Source of the DNA: Paenibacillus albidus | Lineage (GTDB): Bacteria; Bacillota; Bacilli; Paenibacillales; Paenibacillaceae | Assembly: GCF_014644435.1 (NCBI RefSeq) | Contig: NZ_BMKR01000006.1 | Coordinates: 186,001 to 250,000 of the forward strand | Direction of reading: 5' to 3' | Length of the DNA stretch: 64,000 nucleotides | Translations under genes and position numbers: made by a program | In this document: one piece after another, positions 52,782 to 63,027 of the stretch | How the letters are laid out: every line of letters starts with the position of its first letter | How positions within the stretch are numbered: position 1 is the stretch's first letter | The notes under the pieces: generated by a model | Databases searched by the model: none | Seen by the model: only the letters and a program-made list of their open reading frames with translations | Told to the model about the DNA's origin: nothing

Positions 52782-55700
52782 TTAATTAATAAAACCCGCC
52801 GCCGACAAAAAACGCTGAATCATGACTGCGGACTGCGCCCGGGTGGCATTGGCTCCCGGCAGCAGCTTATCCTTCGTCACACCGTTCACCAGCTGCGCTT
52901 GAATAACCAACTCCCAGTCTCCACGGCCCCAGCCAATATCGCCGTTATCCTTAAAGGACTGCAAAGCCTTCTTCTCTCCGGTGCCGGCAGCCGTGTCAAG
53001 GCCGAGGTAACGCATCGCTCGGGCCAACATGGCTACCTGCTCGCTGCGGGTTACCGCAAGCCCCGGGCGGAAGCTTCCATCTGCAAAACCATTGATAATA
53101 CCTGCTTCGGTGGCTGCCTTCACCTCGGAGGCGAACCAGTCCGCCGCACCGACATCCTTCAGGCTGCTGGACGATGCTGTCCCGTCCGCAACGGCCAGCC
53201 CGAGTGCACGCACAAGCATCGCCGTAAATTCGGCGCGGGTCACGGAGCGGTCCGCTTCAAAGCTTCCGCTGCCTCCACCTTTGATCAGCAGCTTGTTCGC
53301 AAGCTGCTGGACCTGCGCCTGGGCCCAGTGGCCTTGCATATCGGCAAAGCTTTTATCCATCCCGATGACGGTATAGATCCCGCTGCCGTTATGCATCAGC
53401 TCCGCTGCCCCGCTCCCGGTGGCAGATACAAAAACACTTGGCACAAAGGTTAAGGTTCCAGTCTTCGGCTCGTAAAGCACCCCGGTCATACGGCTGTTAT
53501 CCAGCGTTTCACCGAGTTCCATGGAACGGGTGATATAGGCCGTGCCGAAAGGTATGTTTACCGCCGTTTCGCCAGCCACAGCCTGAACGTGAAATTCCAT
53601 CGCTGCGGTAAGCTGACGCCCACCGGCAAGCGTCACCGCCTGACTCACTTCCGCTGCACTGCCTCCACTCAGCGGACGGACCGTAACACGAATCATCAAC
53701 TCCGCCGGAGTGGTGTTCAGCTGCGCAGCCAGATTGTCTATTTGGAACAACTTGAGCGGTAAGTGATAGCTTGCTTTCGTATCCTTGCCGGTTGCAATCA
53801 ATACCGCAGCGTTGTTTTGGCCGGATTGTTGCAGTCCTGCCGCCGGAATCTCCACCGTATGACCGGTGAATCGAACCTCTACCTGCTTCGCGGTCCGGAA
53901 GGCCTGTTCGACTACCGCAATATCTACCGTTCCACCAGTTTCTTCTATTACATAGGTGGATTCGCTGTTGCTCGATGGACCTGCATGTCCAATAGTGCCG
54001 GGCACAGTATTTACCGGTTCGCTTCCTGCATGTCCATTCCCCCAGCCGCCTGCGTTTCCACCGCCGCCGTTGCCAGGAGCACCGGGGTTACCGGGGTTAC
54101 CGGGGTTACCGGGGTTACCGGGGTTACCGGGGTTACCGGGGTTACCGGGGTTACCGGGGTTACCAGGATCGCCTGGGTCGGTGCCCTTAACGGCAATTTC
54201 AATCGGCTGCGTATACAGGTCATAAGTTCCTCCCTGCTCAATGGAGGCCGAGTGGCGCAGAAGTATATGGGCTGTGCCCGCCTGCTTCGCGGTTATTTCC
54301 CCGCCGTTCACCTCAAGCAGTTCCTGCCCGTCCAGAACGACAATCTCCGGGGTCACTTCCTTTTGCTCCCCTTTATAGTTCTCCACCAAAGCTGTCATTG
54401 CTTTGCTGTCCTGCGGCTTCATTTCAATGCGCTTTTCCTTGGCACTCACGGATGCAGCCCAGTCAGATGCCCAGAAGGTATAATCGGTGGTCAGCCCGAA
54501 TGCACCCATTCTGAAATATTTGATCAATTCATCACGGTCATTGAGTGTCCATGGCGAAACTAACAATCCACGGTGCTTGGCCGCCTCCATAAACAGAGGG
54601 CCAAGGCCTCTGTAATCTGTGTTGTAGGTCAGATTCAGTTTGGACAATGTCTTGAGTGTATCGCGTAGCGACCCCTCCACATTGTTCTCACTCGCAATAT
54701 AACCGGTAAGCAGTCCGGCCGGCATCCCTGGCATCAGCTGCGACAACCGTTCCAGCTGCGCCGGATAAAAGGACATGGCGTTGACAATATCCTCTGCATC
54801 ATGCTCTTTGACCGTCCGCACAAAAGCGGCCACCGCCTCCGGCGTCTGCGTCTTAATCTCGGCATAGACCATTCTCCCCCGCTCACGGGCCAGCTTCAGC
54901 TGCTCATCCAGCGTCGGCATTCGTACAAGGGGGAACCCTTCAGGGTAGGTCTTGTTGGCATTATATGTTTTTAATTGCTCAAGCGTATAACTTTCCACCG
55001 CCCCTGTTCCGTCCGTCGTGGTTTCCAGCACGGGGGAATGGGAGATAATGAGCTGCCCGTCTTTGGTCAAAAACATATCGTTCTCGATGTAATCGGCCCC
55101 GGCATCCAATGCCAGCATATTGCTCTCAATGGTATTTTCCGGGGACACGGAAGGCATCCCCCTGTGCCCGATCATATACACTTTGCGAATCAGCGTCATA
55201 TCATGGTTGTACACCGCGAGCGCCCCGTAAGCAGCGGATGGCGAGTCTGTCAGCATACCGTTCACTCCCGCGGTGATCAACGTATGCATAGACAAGGTTT
55301 TACCGGATGCGGATAGCAACGGGCCCCCGTCACGGCTCCAGACCATGACCGCCAGCTTCTGCAAAAAAGAAACATTGTCCCGCGTAGCTGCGCTTGCCGG
55401 CAGCAGGGCAACGCGCGCCTGGCTGGAAGCCGTCTCGCGGCGGATGTCCAGCAGTTCCTCACGTGTCGGGTTCGTCACCGCCGTGAAATCCATGATCCCG
55501 CGGATCATCGGATAAGCCGTTCTCGCCCGCTTCACAAGCTCTCCTTTGGCGGACATTACAAATACGTCCTCAATTCCGCGTGAACGCAACTCGTTCACCA
55601 GCCTGTCCACCGTCAATTCCTCGCTTACGTAAAAGGCGGGGATCACCTTCCCACCGGTAAGGGCGAGCACTTCGCCAAGGTCGGCGATTTCAGCGCCGCC

Positions 55701-58406
55701 GCCCGGCCCCGTGATTTTCAGCTCTGGATTGAGATGAAAAATCGCAGTGGCCGGAAGTGCTGTTCCGGCCAGCTTGTCCAGATCATCCGCGTAAACAACC
55801 TCGGTCACAACGGTTGGCGCCAGCGATATTTTTGTGGATGGCTCCGTAACCTTGACGAACGGCTCAATCACTTGCACAGGCAACGGCTCCCGCAGCAAAG
55901 TCACCCGGATGTTGTCCACATGCATGATGCTGCCATTCGCCTGCAAGCCAATGCCGCCTAGTGCAAGGAAATTGGGCTGAATGGAGTCGATCATCATCTG
56001 GTCGCCGACCCACTCCTGCACGCGGTTGCCGTAAGCCTTGATCGTATAATGCAAAGGAACGCCCGGCTGCAGCGGCTCCGAATAAGAGGCTCTATCCATC
56101 ACATTCCATTGACTGGCCGCTGTACGCTCGGCGAACTCCACCCCATTGGAGAGGGAAGGATCATGGCGGACCGCCATCTGATAATACGGATAGTCCTGCT
56201 TTTGAATGCGGAACATCAGCGAGTTCCATCTGGATGAATCGTTGGCCGCTTTCCCGGTCACATCCGCTTCAATTACATAGTCACCGAACAATCCCAGATA
56301 CTCCGGCAGCAATACACGGGATGGATTATCCGGGGCCTGAGTGGCATCCAGCTCAAAAGCGCCCGCCTTCACGGCTGCTTTGGCTGCTGTAGCCCCCTGC
56401 TTCCGGTTCCATCCGGCAGGCAGCGAGCCGTCAGCCAGATCATCGAAGTTTTCTTCGTACAGTACATACTCCTTCTCCTCCGGCTCTTTGGCCACAACGA
56501 TCAGATCCACCACCGCATCATCCTTACGGCCGGTCAACTTGTGTACACCTTTGCCGCGCACGGAGATGTTCCCGTCTTCCAGGACAAGGCCCTTGCTGTC
56601 CGCGGACCATTCCAGCTCGTTCCCCTTTAGCTCGGAAGTGCTGTAATCACTGGACCTCGCTTGGAAGACCAGCTGGTCCAGAGCTATTTGCTCATCCGTC
56701 TGCGCCAGAACATAGCCGGTGTCATGCGTCAGCGCCAGCACCTTTGGCCCCGCCGCTGATGGAGTAACCGTCAGAACGGCACTCGCCTCCCCCTGATAAT
56801 AGACCGCTTTGATTGTTGCTTGGCCCGCCCGGACCGGAACCGGCTTGTTATCAACAATCCGTACAATATTTTCATCCGAGGAATACAGCTTCAACTGCTC
56901 GGCAGGAGCGTCTTCAACGATCCCGTCCGAATAGTAAACCGCCCCCGTGACGGTTACGGGTCCGGCCAAAGCCTCTGCGGTATCCGGCATCACCAGCTCC
57001 AGCCGCTCGGCGGTGAGTCGCGTAACCCTCAAATTGTCGAAAGAAACGGCTGCCTGGTCTACCTGAAACCCGACTTTTCCCCGTTCCAGCAGATTGGCAT
57101 CCAGCGTCTTGTCCATCAGCAGAGTGAACTCGGGCTCATCCTTGGCTTTGATATACTCCTTGATGTTATTACCGAACACCCGAACCTTCATGGTGTAGTC
57201 TTTCTTCAGCTCAAGTGGAGTCCAGCTCCCGTCCGCAGCTACAACCCAACTGTTATCAGGTTTGCGGTAAGCCAGCTCGTATTTACCGTTCTGCCGGACC
57301 GCCATCTGATTATAGGGGGCTTTGCCGTTCGCCGGAACACGGAACATCAGAGATGCCCAGCGCGCGCTGTTCAGCACACTTTCCAGACGGACATCCGCTT
57401 CGATCGTGTAGTGGTCCCCCTGAACCGGAGCCGTAATCCTCCCCTGCCTGCCTGCCGCGTTTCCGTCATAAAACAATCTGTGATTAGGCCCATACGTAGC
57501 CTCAGTAACACTTTGACCATAAGTAGCTCCGGTTACCGAATAGGTGTCTTGCGTGACAGAGAAGGCCGGGCTGCCCGGATTCACATCCGTAATCCAATCG
57601 GGCGGCACAGTGCCTTGCTCATAGGTGTCGAAATTTTCTTCCAAAAGCACCGGGTCTACCTCGCCCGTCACCGGCTGGTCATCGGCCAACCGGATCACGC
57701 CGTATCCGGACGTATCATTCCAAAAGCTGGAGGAATGGTAGGCGCTCCAATAAGACGTCTGCTGCTTGGCCGCATCCAGTGCGTCGTAGCGGTCCGTCAC
57801 CGCGGCCTCCAGCCCGAGCTGCCGGGTCACCTGCGGGTCCAGATTCAGCAAATCCCAAGGGACGGCCAGCTCGGCGCTCCAGCCTTCCGCTGTCTGATGG
57901 ATCGAGCGCAGCACTTTCTTTTCATCCTTGCCCGCATGGTTGTTCAGGGCCGCTCCGAAACGGAACTCCGGGGTACGGCTGCCCGGCTGAAAAACAAGGC
58001 CAATCTGCATGTCGTCCTCGGCAAACGGCGCCGACTGATGTTGTGTGGGATCGAAAAAAAGATTCAGGTTGTCCTGGTCGAACCAGTACCCGGTCCCATT
58101 ATGAATCGGCGTAAGATCCCCGGCCTGCACTGCAATGTATAAATAAGAGTTGTCCCACAATAATCCGAACCGGTTGTTGCCCGCCGGGTTTCCGCCTGTT
58201 TGGGCCGACAGGGGTTCGCTCACATTCCAAAAGCTTTCCTCCAGCTTTCCGTCAATAACGGGCGCAGTCAACGTGCGGCTCACCTGCATTTCCGCCCTTC
58301 CCGCTGTCTCCGCCGCAACCGGCGGCGCGAACAGGGAAAGATCGGCCAACCCGGCAAGCAGCGCCAGAATCGTCACCAGATTCAGAAATCTTTTTGCTTG
58401 TTTCAT
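52782..58406 (-). CDS. Giant SLH-anchored glycerophosphodiester phosphodiesterase, 1874 aa
   Basis: A secreted multidomain protein. Order: signal peptide (1-31, cleaved after PPVAAE-type site); CBM9/DOMON-like sugar-binding domain (about 45-245); two jelly-roll (DUF1080/LamG-like) modules (about 255-465 and 650-840; both start EENFD) flanking Ig-like spacer; a degenerate TIM-barrel half (about 868-1065, ending [18 protein letters not shown]); the active GDPD domain (about 1077-1315) with IGHRGMPS...[27 protein letters not shown]; a Ig/BIG-like part; nine GNP repeats (about 1415-1441); then a mixed beta domain and three SLH repeats (about 1682-1874). It is fixed to the cell wall and would cleave glycerophosphodiesters outside the cell. 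ATG with GGGGAGG. Confidence 0.9.
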   Translation of the reverse strand: MKQAKRFLNLVTILALLAGLADLSLFAPPVAAETAGRAEMQVSRTLTAPVIDGKLEESFWNVSEPLSAQTGGNPAGNNRFGLLWDNSYLYIAVQAGDLTPIHNGTGYWFDQDNLNLFFDPTQHQSAPFAEDDMQIGLVFQPGSRTPEFRFGAALNNHAGKDEKKVLRSIHQTAEGWSAELAVPWDLLNLDPQVTRQLGLEAAVTDRYDALDAAKQQTSYWSAYHSSSFWNDTSGYGVIRLADDQPVTGEVDPVLLEENFDTYEQGTVPPDWITDVNPGSPAFSVTQDTYSVTGATYGQSVTEATYGPNHRLFYDGNAAGRQGRITAPVQGDHYTIEADVRLESVLNSARWASLMFRVPANGKAPYNQMAVRQNGKYELAYRKPDNSWVVAADGSWTPLELKKDYTMKVRVFGNNIKEYIKAKDEPEFTLLMDKTLDANLLERGKVGFQVDQAAVSFDNLRVTRLTAERLELVMPDTAEALAGPVTVTGAVYYSDGIVEDAPAEQLKLYSSDENIVRIVDNKPVPVRAGQATIKAVYYQGEASAVLTVTPSAAGPKVLALTHDTGYVLAQTDEQIALDQLVFQARSSDYSTSELKGNELEWSADSKGLVLEDGNISVRGKGVHKLTGRKDDAVVDLIVVAKEPEEKEYVLYEENFDDLADGSLPAGWNRKQGATAAKAAVKAGAFELDATQAPDNPSRVLLPEYLGLFGDYVIEADVTGKAANDSSRWNSLMFRIQKQDYPYYQMAVRHDPSLSNGVEFAERTAASQWNVMDRASYSEPLQPGVPLHYTIKAYGNRVQEWVGDQMMIDSIQPNFLALGGIGLQANGSIMHVDNIRVTLLREPLPVQVIEPFVKVTEPSTKISLAPTVVTEVVYADDLDKLAGTALPATAIFHLNPELKITGPGGGAEIADLGEVLALTGGKVIPAFYVSEELTVDRLVNELRSRGIEDVFVMSAKGELVKRARTAYPMIRGIMDFTAVTNPTREELLDIRRETASSQARVALLPASAATRDNVSFLQKLAVMVWSRDGGPLLSASGKTLSMHTLITAGVNGMLTDSPSAAYGALAVYNHDMTLIRKVYMIGHRGMPSVSPENTIESNMLALDAGADYIENDMFLTKDGQLIISHSPVLETTTDGTGAVESYTLEQLKTYNANKTYPEGFPLVRMPTLDEQLKLARERGRMVYAEIKTQTPEAVAAFVRTVKEHDAEDIVNAMSFYPAQLERLSQLMPGMPAGLLTGYIASENNVEGSLRDTLKTLSKLNLTYNTDYRGLGPLFMEAAKHRGLLVSPWTLNDRDELIKYFRMGAFGLTTDYTFWASDWAASVSAKEKRIEMKPQDSKAMTALVENYKGEQKEVTPEIVVLDGQELLEVNGGEITAKQAGTAHILLRHSASIEQGGTYDLYTQPIEIAVKGTDPGDPGNPGNPGNPGNPGNPGNPGNPGNPGNPGAPGNGGGGNAGGWGNGHAGSEPVNTVPGTIGHAGPSSNSESTYVIEETGGTVDIAVVEQAFRTAKQVEVRFTGHTVEIPAAGLQQSGQNNAAVLIATGKDTKASYHLPLKLFQIDNLAAQLNTTPAELMIRVTVRPLSGGSAAEVSQAVTLAGGRQLTAAMEFHVQAVAGETAVNIPFGTAYITRSMELGETLDNSRMTGVLYEPKTGTLTFVPSVFVSATGSGAAELMHNGSGIYTVIGMDKSFADMQGHWAQAQVQQLANKLLIKGGGSGSFEADRSVTRAEFTAMLVRALGLAVADGTASSSSLKDVGAADWFASEVKAATEAGIINGFADGSFRPGLAVTRSEQVAMLARAMRYLGLDTAAGTGEKKALQSFKDNGDIGWGRGDWELVIQAQLVNGVTKDKLLPGANATRAQSAVMIQRFLSAAGFIN
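54084..54164. repeat. Nine exact copies of a 9-bp in-frame tandem repeat
   Basis: GGGGTTACC (plus strand) repeats nine times without error and encodes Gly-Asn-Pro in the giant GDPD protein. It gives a flexible collagen-like linker ahead of the C-terminal beta and SLH regions. Copy number can change without breaking the frame. Confidence 0.95.
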
Positions 58407-58465
58407 CAGTGATTATTACCTCCCCAAAGTTGTATGAAGCGTATACCTCCCGGCACTTGCGGACA

Positions 58466-58566
58466 ACACAAAAAACCCTATCATCCGTCACTGCTAAAAC
58501 CGTGCCATCTAAGGCCGGTATAAGCGTGGGCGCATATAGGGTTTTCTCCTTGTCTCCTACCCTGCT
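58466..58566 (-). promoter_or_regulatory. GlpP-type antitermination leader before the GDPD gene
   Basis: The complement begins GGTAGGAGACAAGGAGAAAA (from 58561), 17 of 20 identical to the copy before the HAD gene. It is followed by a hairpin with outer arms AAAACCCTAT and ATAGGGTTTT (58472-58545) and TTTTGTGTTGTCC. The twin element and the nearby glpP gene suggest G3P-dependent antitermination. Confidence 0.75.
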
Positions 58567-58603
58567 ATTCAGTTGGTATTCTCCCATCTACTTTAAAGCG
58601 GGT

Positions 58604-58632
58604 ATATTATCACTGTATCAAATGTAGGTAAA
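58604..58632 (-). promoter_or_regulatory. Possible promoter of the GDPD gene
   Basis: TTTACC (58627-58632), a 17-bp spacer, and TAATAT (58604-58609) on the complement, about 38 bp before the conserved leader box. It is a weak match to sigma-A. Confidence 0.4.
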
Positions 58633-58657
58633 CGTATTGTCAATTACCAAAGATATC

Positions 58658-59023
58658 TCATTTGCCGCCCCAGGCATCCGCATAGGTCTCTTCCTTGAAG
58701 CCAACCGTTACGTTCTTTCCGTCACTGACAATGGGGCGTTTGATCAGCATGCCGTTGCTTGCCAGCAACTCCAGCTGCTCCTGTTCGCCAAGCTGCGGCA
58801 GCTTGTCCTTCAACCCGAGAGACTTATAGACCTCGCCGCTGGTATTAAAAAATTTCTTCAGCTCAAGCCCGCTGTTCTTCACAAGCGTGCGCAGCTCCTC
58901 CACGCCGGGCGGCTGCTCGGCGATATGCTGGAGCTCAAGCTCATGTCCTTGTCCTTGCAGCCACTTCACTGCACTGCGGCAGGTGCTGCATTTGGGATAC
59001 TGATAGACTTTCAATTGACTCAT
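58658..59023 (-). CDS. ArsC/Spx-family protein (YusI-like)
   Basis: A 121-aa thioredoxin-fold protein of the ArsC/Spx group. It has Cys-Ser-Thr-Cys (PKCSTCRSA, 10-17), the LRTLVKNSGLELKKFFNTSG helical segment, and the cis-Pro loop MLIKRPIV. The CXXC arrangement is as in Spx and its relatives rather than in ArsC reductases, which have one Cys here. ATG at 59023 with GGAGG. It may be redox sensing; the function of YusI-like proteins is not established. Confidence 0.88.
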   Translation of the reverse strand: MSQLKVYQYPKCSTCRSAVKWLQGQGHELELQHIAEQPPGVEELRTLVKNSGLELKKFFNTSGEVYKSLGLKDKLPQLGEQEQLELLASNGMLIKRPIVSDGKNVTVGFKEETYADAWGGK

Positions 59024-59095
59024 GACACGATCCTCCATTATATCCTGCTTGTCCATTTCAAACGACGGGGAAAGTCTGGGCCTCCAGCTTCCCTT

Positions 59096-60082
59096 TCATT
59101 GTGCCTCAGCCGCATCCCGCTGCAGCCTCTGCTCCAGCGCTGCCATATCCGGCGGCAGCGGAGCTTCAAACACCAGGCGCTCCGGCTGCACCGGATGCCG
59201 TAAGGCCAGGCGCACCGCATGCAGCGCCTGACGCGGCATGGCGGCGTCCAGCGCCGCCACTTCCGCCAGTTGCGCTGCCTGCTGCGGCGCCGGTTCTGCC
59301 ACGCTGTACAGCGCGTGGCGGTACATTCCATCGCCGACCAGCGGGCAGCCGATGGAGCTCATGTGCACACGAATCTGATGTGTGCGCCCGCTCTCCAGCT
59401 TCAGCTCTACGCTGGAAGCGCCCGGGTACACTGCCTTGACCGCATAGCGGGTCAAGGACGGATAACCCTCCGGCGTCACGATCCGCCGGTGCGGCTCTGC
59501 CGGATCACGGTCGATGGGGCCATCGATATCACCGTGCGGCTCCGCCGGAACCCCGTGCACAAACGCGGTATAACGTTTGTCGACCGTTCCGGCAATCATC
59601 TGCTCGGAGATATGCTGATGGCTGTAAGGATTCTTGGCGATGACCAGCACGCCGGAAGTCTCCTGATCCAGCCGGTGAACGGGCCGGAAGCGGAAGCGTT
59701 CCCCGCGGCTGGCCCAATAATGGACAACACCGTTGGCGAGTGTGTCCGTATAATGGCCATGGGTGGGATGCACAATGATGCCGGCCGCCTTGTTGACGAC
59801 CAGCAGATGTTCATCCTCGAACAGAATCTCAAAGGGGATCGGCTGCGGCAGAATATCCTCGGACACCTCTGTCTCCATACGGATCTCAACCCTGTCTCCG
59901 GCACGGACGCGGACGCTGATATAGACCCGTTCTCCATTGACCATTATGCCTTGTTCTGTCATTTTGAGGCGGGACAGCAGCTTGCGCGACACATCCATCC
60001 GCTTGTGGAGAATGGTCTTCAGCAGCCATTCATCTTCTTCCGGTGGAACCCTATACGTAATCGGTGCATAATAGCTGTTCAT
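59096..60082 (-). CDS. RluA-family pseudouridine synthase
   Basis: A 328-aa enzyme with an N-terminal S4-like region (LKTILHKRMDVSRKLLSRLK), and the RluA catalytic motif HRLDQETSGVLVIAKN (catalytic Asp). KYTAFVHG-like TAFVHG and RTHQIRVHMSSIGCPLVGD follow. It isomerises specific uridines in rRNA or tRNA. ATG at 60082 directly follows the adenosyltransferase TAA (TAATATG), so translation is coupled. The C-terminus is unusually Arg/Ala/Glu-rich. Confidence 0.92.
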   Translation of the reverse strand: MNSYYAPITYRVPPEEDEWLLKTILHKRMDVSRKLLSRLKMTEQGIMVNGERVYISVRVRAGDRVEIRMETEVSEDILPQPIPFEILFEDEHLLVVNKAAGIIVHPTHGHYTDTLANGVVHYWASRGERFRFRPVHRLDQETSGVLVIAKNPYSHQHISEQMIAGTVDKRYTAFVHGVPAEPHGDIDGPIDRDPAEPHRRIVTPEGYPSLTRYAVKAVYPGASSVELKLESGRTHQIRVHMSSIGCPLVGDGMYRHALYSVAEPAPQQAAQLAEVAALDAAMPRQALHAVRLALRHPVQPERLVFEAPLPPDMAALEQRLQRDAAEAQ

Positions 60083-60083
60083 A

Positions 60084-60647
60084 TTAGTTGCGGAACACCT
60101 TTTTGCTGCGCACATATTCGACGTCGGCAATCCCTGCCCTTGTATTAGCCGTGCGGGCCAAAGCGAAGAAATAATCGGACAGACGGTTCAGGTAGATGAC
60201 CGCTTCCGGATTAATATCTGCACTACGTCCCAATGTAACTGCACGCCGCTCGGCACGCCGGCAGACCGTACGGCACACATGAAGCACAGCGGACAACGGA
60301 CTGCCTCCGGGCAGAATAAAACGCTCCAGGGCTGGATTCTCTGCCTGCAGGCTGTCAATCCAGCCCTCCAGCCGTACGGTCATCTCAGGCTTCACTTGAT
60401 ATTGGCCTTCGCCAAGCTTGACATACGCCAGGTCAGACCCGCAGTCAAACAGCTCATGCTGAATTTCCAGCAGCTGCTCCCGGACGTCGGCAAAAACCTC
60501 TTCCTCCATCAGGCTGTGCGCCTGTCCTACAAAACAGTTCAGCTCATCTATAGTTCCGTAAGCCTCCACGCGGACGTCATCCTTGCCCACCCGGCCGCCG
60601 ATGACTGAAGTCTCGCCCTTATCTCCCGTACGTGTGTAAATAGCCAT
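60084..60647 (-). CDS. Cob(I)yrinic acid a,c-diamide adenosyltransferase, PduO type
   Basis: A 187-aa PduO-type ATR that attaches the 5'-deoxyadenosyl group of ATP to cobalamin. Seen: the N-terminal ATP motif IYTRTGDKGETSVIGG, TIDELNCFVGQA, FILPGG, CRTVCRRAERRAV and YLNRLSDYFFALAR. It supplies adenosylcobalamin for B12-dependent enzymes. ATG at 60647 with AGGAACGG. It is followed by the RluA-type gene with 1-bp spacing. No other B12 gene is in the window. Confidence 0.95.
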   Translation of the reverse strand: MAIYTRTGDKGETSVIGGRVGKDDVRVEAYGTIDELNCFVGQAHSLMEEEVFADVREQLLEIQHELFDCGSDLAYVKLGEGQYQVKPEMTVRLEGWIDSLQAENPALERFILPGGSPLSAVLHVCRTVCRRAERRAVTLGRSADINPEAVIYLNRLSDYFFALARTANTRAGIADVEYVRSKKVFRN

Positions 60648-60658
60648 TCCCGTTCCTC

Positions 60659-61216
60659 CTATTCCATCATGGACTGAATCGCTTTAACGCTTTGGTCTAT
60701 GCTGTCTGAGGATACGGCGAGCGTCAGGAACACATCTTCAGGTGCAAACCCGGCATCCTGGAACATTTTGAGCTTGGATAAAGGGATCGCATACAGATGT
60801 TTCTCCTGCACCAACTCTTCCTCTTCACCCTTCAGTACACCGCCTTCAAAGACGCCTTCCGGATAATCATCCGGGTTAAAATAGTCATCCAGCGGCAGAT
60901 TGGCGCCGTTTTTCCCATAACTCAGCACATCATCCTTGGACAAAATAATAATATCGTTCATGGCCGCCGCATATTCAACCATCAGCTTCTGGATATTATA
61001 CATAGGAGTTGTATTAAACTCCACCTTGGTTTCCTCGCCCAGCTTGTCCGCAAGCTGCCCCTCTATCTTGTCGACAGTGCTGGTATCCGGATTAATCCCG
61101 TTTACCATCATAAAAACCGTAACCGTATTCTTGCTGTCTCCCCCGCCGCAGCCTGCAATCAGTGCCATTAACACCAGCAGTACCACGATAGAACTTCCCT
61201 TCCGCTTTGCTCTCAA
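60659..61216 (-). CDS. Lipoprotein of unknown function, 185 aa
   Basis: The start is a TTG at 61216 with GAGGGGG at good spacing; a GTG at 61246 is also in frame. The signal peptide ends in the lipobox LIAGC, followed by a short Gly/Asp linker and an alpha/beta domain (TVFMMVNGINPDTSTVDKIE, KVEFNTTPMYNIQKLMVEYA, FAPEDVFLTLAVSS) without recognised family. It lies 11 bp upstream of the adenosyltransferase gene on the same strand. Confidence 0.8.
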   Translation of the reverse strand: MRAKRKGSSIVVLLVLMALIAGCGGGDSKNTVTVFMMVNGINPDTSTVDKIEGQLADKLGEETKVEFNTTPMYNIQKLMVEYAAAMNDIIILSKDDVLSYGKNGANLPLDDYFNPDDYPEGVFEGGVLKGEEEELVQEKHLYAIPLSKLKMFQDAGFAPEDVFLTLAVSSDSIDQSVKAIQSMME

Positions 61217-61314
61217 CGTCTCTTCCCCCTCAATCCTTGAAATCACATATTAATAGTTTAAGCTTTCTAATGTGAAGAAGGCAAATAAAGTGACGAATGC
61301 CGTCTCTCCACGAC

Positions 61315-61336
61315 AAAAAGGGGGCAAAATGCCCCC
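61315..61336 (-). terminator. Terminator after the Spo0E-family gene
   Basis: GGGGGCATTTTGCCCCC followed by TTTTTGTC on the minus strand. Confidence 0.85.
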
Positions 61337-61352
61337 CTGCTGCCACCCTCAG

Positions 61353-61604
61353 TCAGTTCTTGCGTTTACGCCATTTCATATATTCATTGATCTTCAGGTC
61401 CAGCAAGCCGCTGATCGCGATAACATTCTCCGAGGTAAAGGAGTTCTCCTGATCAAAAAGCTGCTCCATCCTGCTGCGGAGTATCCGGATTTCATCCTCC
61501 AAATAACTTTCATATTCAAAAATCTCACCCTTACAGGGCCGTTCCACGCTTCCCGAGAGGCATTCTCCGCCATAGGAAGGTAAGTAATAATCTGCGCTAA
61601 GCAC
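61353..61604 (-). CDS. Spo0E-family aspartyl-phosphate phosphatase
   Basis: An 83-aa protein. The C-terminal half has the Spo0E signature: YLEDEIRILRSRMEQLF, then SENVIAISGLLDLKINEYMKW, with the S-x3-L-D-x2-I-x2-Y motif that inserts into Spo0A. It dephosphorylates Spo0A~P and delays sporulation. The GTG at 61604 is chosen because AGGAGG is 8 bp before it. The ATG at 61610 is too close to that SD. It is a single gene with its own terminator. Confidence 0.85.
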   Translation of the reverse strand: MLSADYYLPSYGGECLSGSVERPCKGEIFEYESYLEDEIRILRSRMEQLFDQENSFTSENVIAISGLLDLKINEYMKWRKRKN

Positions 61605-61792
61605 AATCATCCCTCCTAACTGTTTTGTCAGCATCCGCTTCATTAAATCAGCTTCGCACAAAACAAAACTGGCTTCGTAAGCTCTGCCCTAAAGTACCAT
61701 TCAACCTCAATTCAAGCTATAAAAAGGGGATTATTCCTCTCGAAGTAAAATAATACCATAGGATTACAGGTTTCGCTATAGTTCCTTTTTCG

Positions 61793-63013
61793 TTATTCTG
61801 TTCTTTCTTGCTCCAGCTGTCTTACAAAAACGCCAATCCGCTCCACGGCTTCATTCAGTTGAGCGACCGAGGTCGCATACGAGCAGCGCAGATAACCTTC
61901 GCCTCCGAGACCGAATACACTGCCCGGAACCGCAGCCACTTTGTATTCACGCAGCAGACGCTGGGCGAACTCGTCCGAGCTGAGGCCCGTATGACGAATG
62001 CTCGGGAACGCATAAAATGCCCCCTGAGGCTCGTGGCATTCAAGTCCGGCATCGCGCAGGCCCTTGACAATCAGGCGCCGCCGTTGATTGTAGGAGTCCA
62101 CCATGCGGTCTTTCTCCTCCATGCCGTTCGTCAGAGCCTCCAGTGCGGCAACCTGCCCCATGGATGGAGCACACATCACGGTATACTGATGAATCTTCAG
62201 CATCGCCGAGATCAGATCGGAATGGCCGCAGGCGTATCCCATCCGCCATCCGGTCATAGCAAAGGCTTTGGAGAAGCCGCTGACCAGAATGGTCCGGTCA
62301 AACATACCTGGCAGTGAGGCAAAGCTGACATGATTGCTGCCATAAGTCAGCTCCGCATAGATCTCATCGGAAATAACAATAAGATCGTGTTTCTCGACCA
62401 CCTTGGCGATAGGCTCCCAATCCTCCCGGCTCATTATGGCACCGGTGGGGTTGCTTGGATAACACAGAATCAGAATTTTGGACCGGGGCGTAATTTTGGC
62501 CTCCAGGCCTTCCGCCGTAAGCTTGAAGTTGTTCTCCCCGAACGTCTCTATGCCGACGGGAATCCCCCCTCCAATCGCTGTAATGGGCGAGTAGGAAATA
62601 TAGCAGGGCTCGGGAATAAGGATCTCGTCTCCCGGGGAGATCAAGGCACGCAAGGCCAGATCAATGGCTTCACTGCCTCCCACCGTTGCGATAATCTGAT
62701 TCTCGGGATTGTATTCGACGGCAAAGCGGGTCTGCAAATATTTAGCAATGCCTTCGCGGAGCTCCGGCATACCCGCGTTGGAGGTATACCCGGTAAACCC
62801 CCGCTCCAGCGAATAGACGCAGGCCTCTCTGACATGCCATGGCGTCTTGAAGTCCGGCTCCCCGACTCCAAGGGAAATAATATCCTTGCTGCCCGCAGCC
62901 AAATCAAAAAACTTGCGGATTCCGGAAGGCTGTATCTGCTGCACCAGCGGGGCCAAATAAGAGCTCATGGAGTTGCTGCCGGCACCGCTTTGTTGTGTTT
63001 TATTCGTAATCAT
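61793..63013 (-). CDS. alaT: Class I aminotransferase AlaT-like
   Basis: A 406-aa PLP enzyme. Seen: ISLGVGEPDFKTPWHV, GFTGYTSNAGMPELR, LCYPSNPTGAIM, VISDEIYAELTYG, and the PLP lysine in VSGFSKAFAMTGWRMGY. It follows an Lrp-type gene by 14 bp in the arrangement of B. subtilis alaR-alaT (yugG-yugH), so alanine transamination is the best guess. ATG at 63013. A PatA-like or other amino-acid role is possible. Confidence 0.85.
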   Translation of the reverse strand: MITNKTQQSGAGSNSMSSYLAPLVQQIQPSGIRKFFDLAAGSKDIISLGVGEPDFKTPWHVREACVYSLERGFTGYTSNAGMPELREGIAKYLQTRFAVEYNPENQIIATVGGSEAIDLALRALISPGDEILIPEPCYISYSPITAIGGGIPVGIETFGENNFKLTAEGLEAKITPRSKILILCYPSNPTGAIMSREDWEPIAKVVEKHDLIVISDEIYAELTYGSNHVSFASLPGMFDRTILVSGFSKAFAMTGWRMGYACGHSDLISAMLKIHQYTVMCAPSMGQVAALEALTNGMEEKDRMVDSYNQRRRLIVKGLRDAGLECHEPQGAFYAFPSIRHTGLSSDEFAQRLLREYKVAAVPGSVFGLGGEGYLRCSYATSVAQLNEAVERIGVFVRQLEQERTE

Positions 63014-63027
63014 ATGGCTTACTTCCT

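Noticed and set aside
54084-54164. Short repeat array as CRISPR or origin iterons
   Set aside because: It is a 9-bp in-frame coding repeat (Gly-Asn-Pro) inside a protein gene.
56820-58142. 440-aa plus-strand open frame
   Set aside because: It is antisense to the giant GDPD gene and has no family signature or SD.
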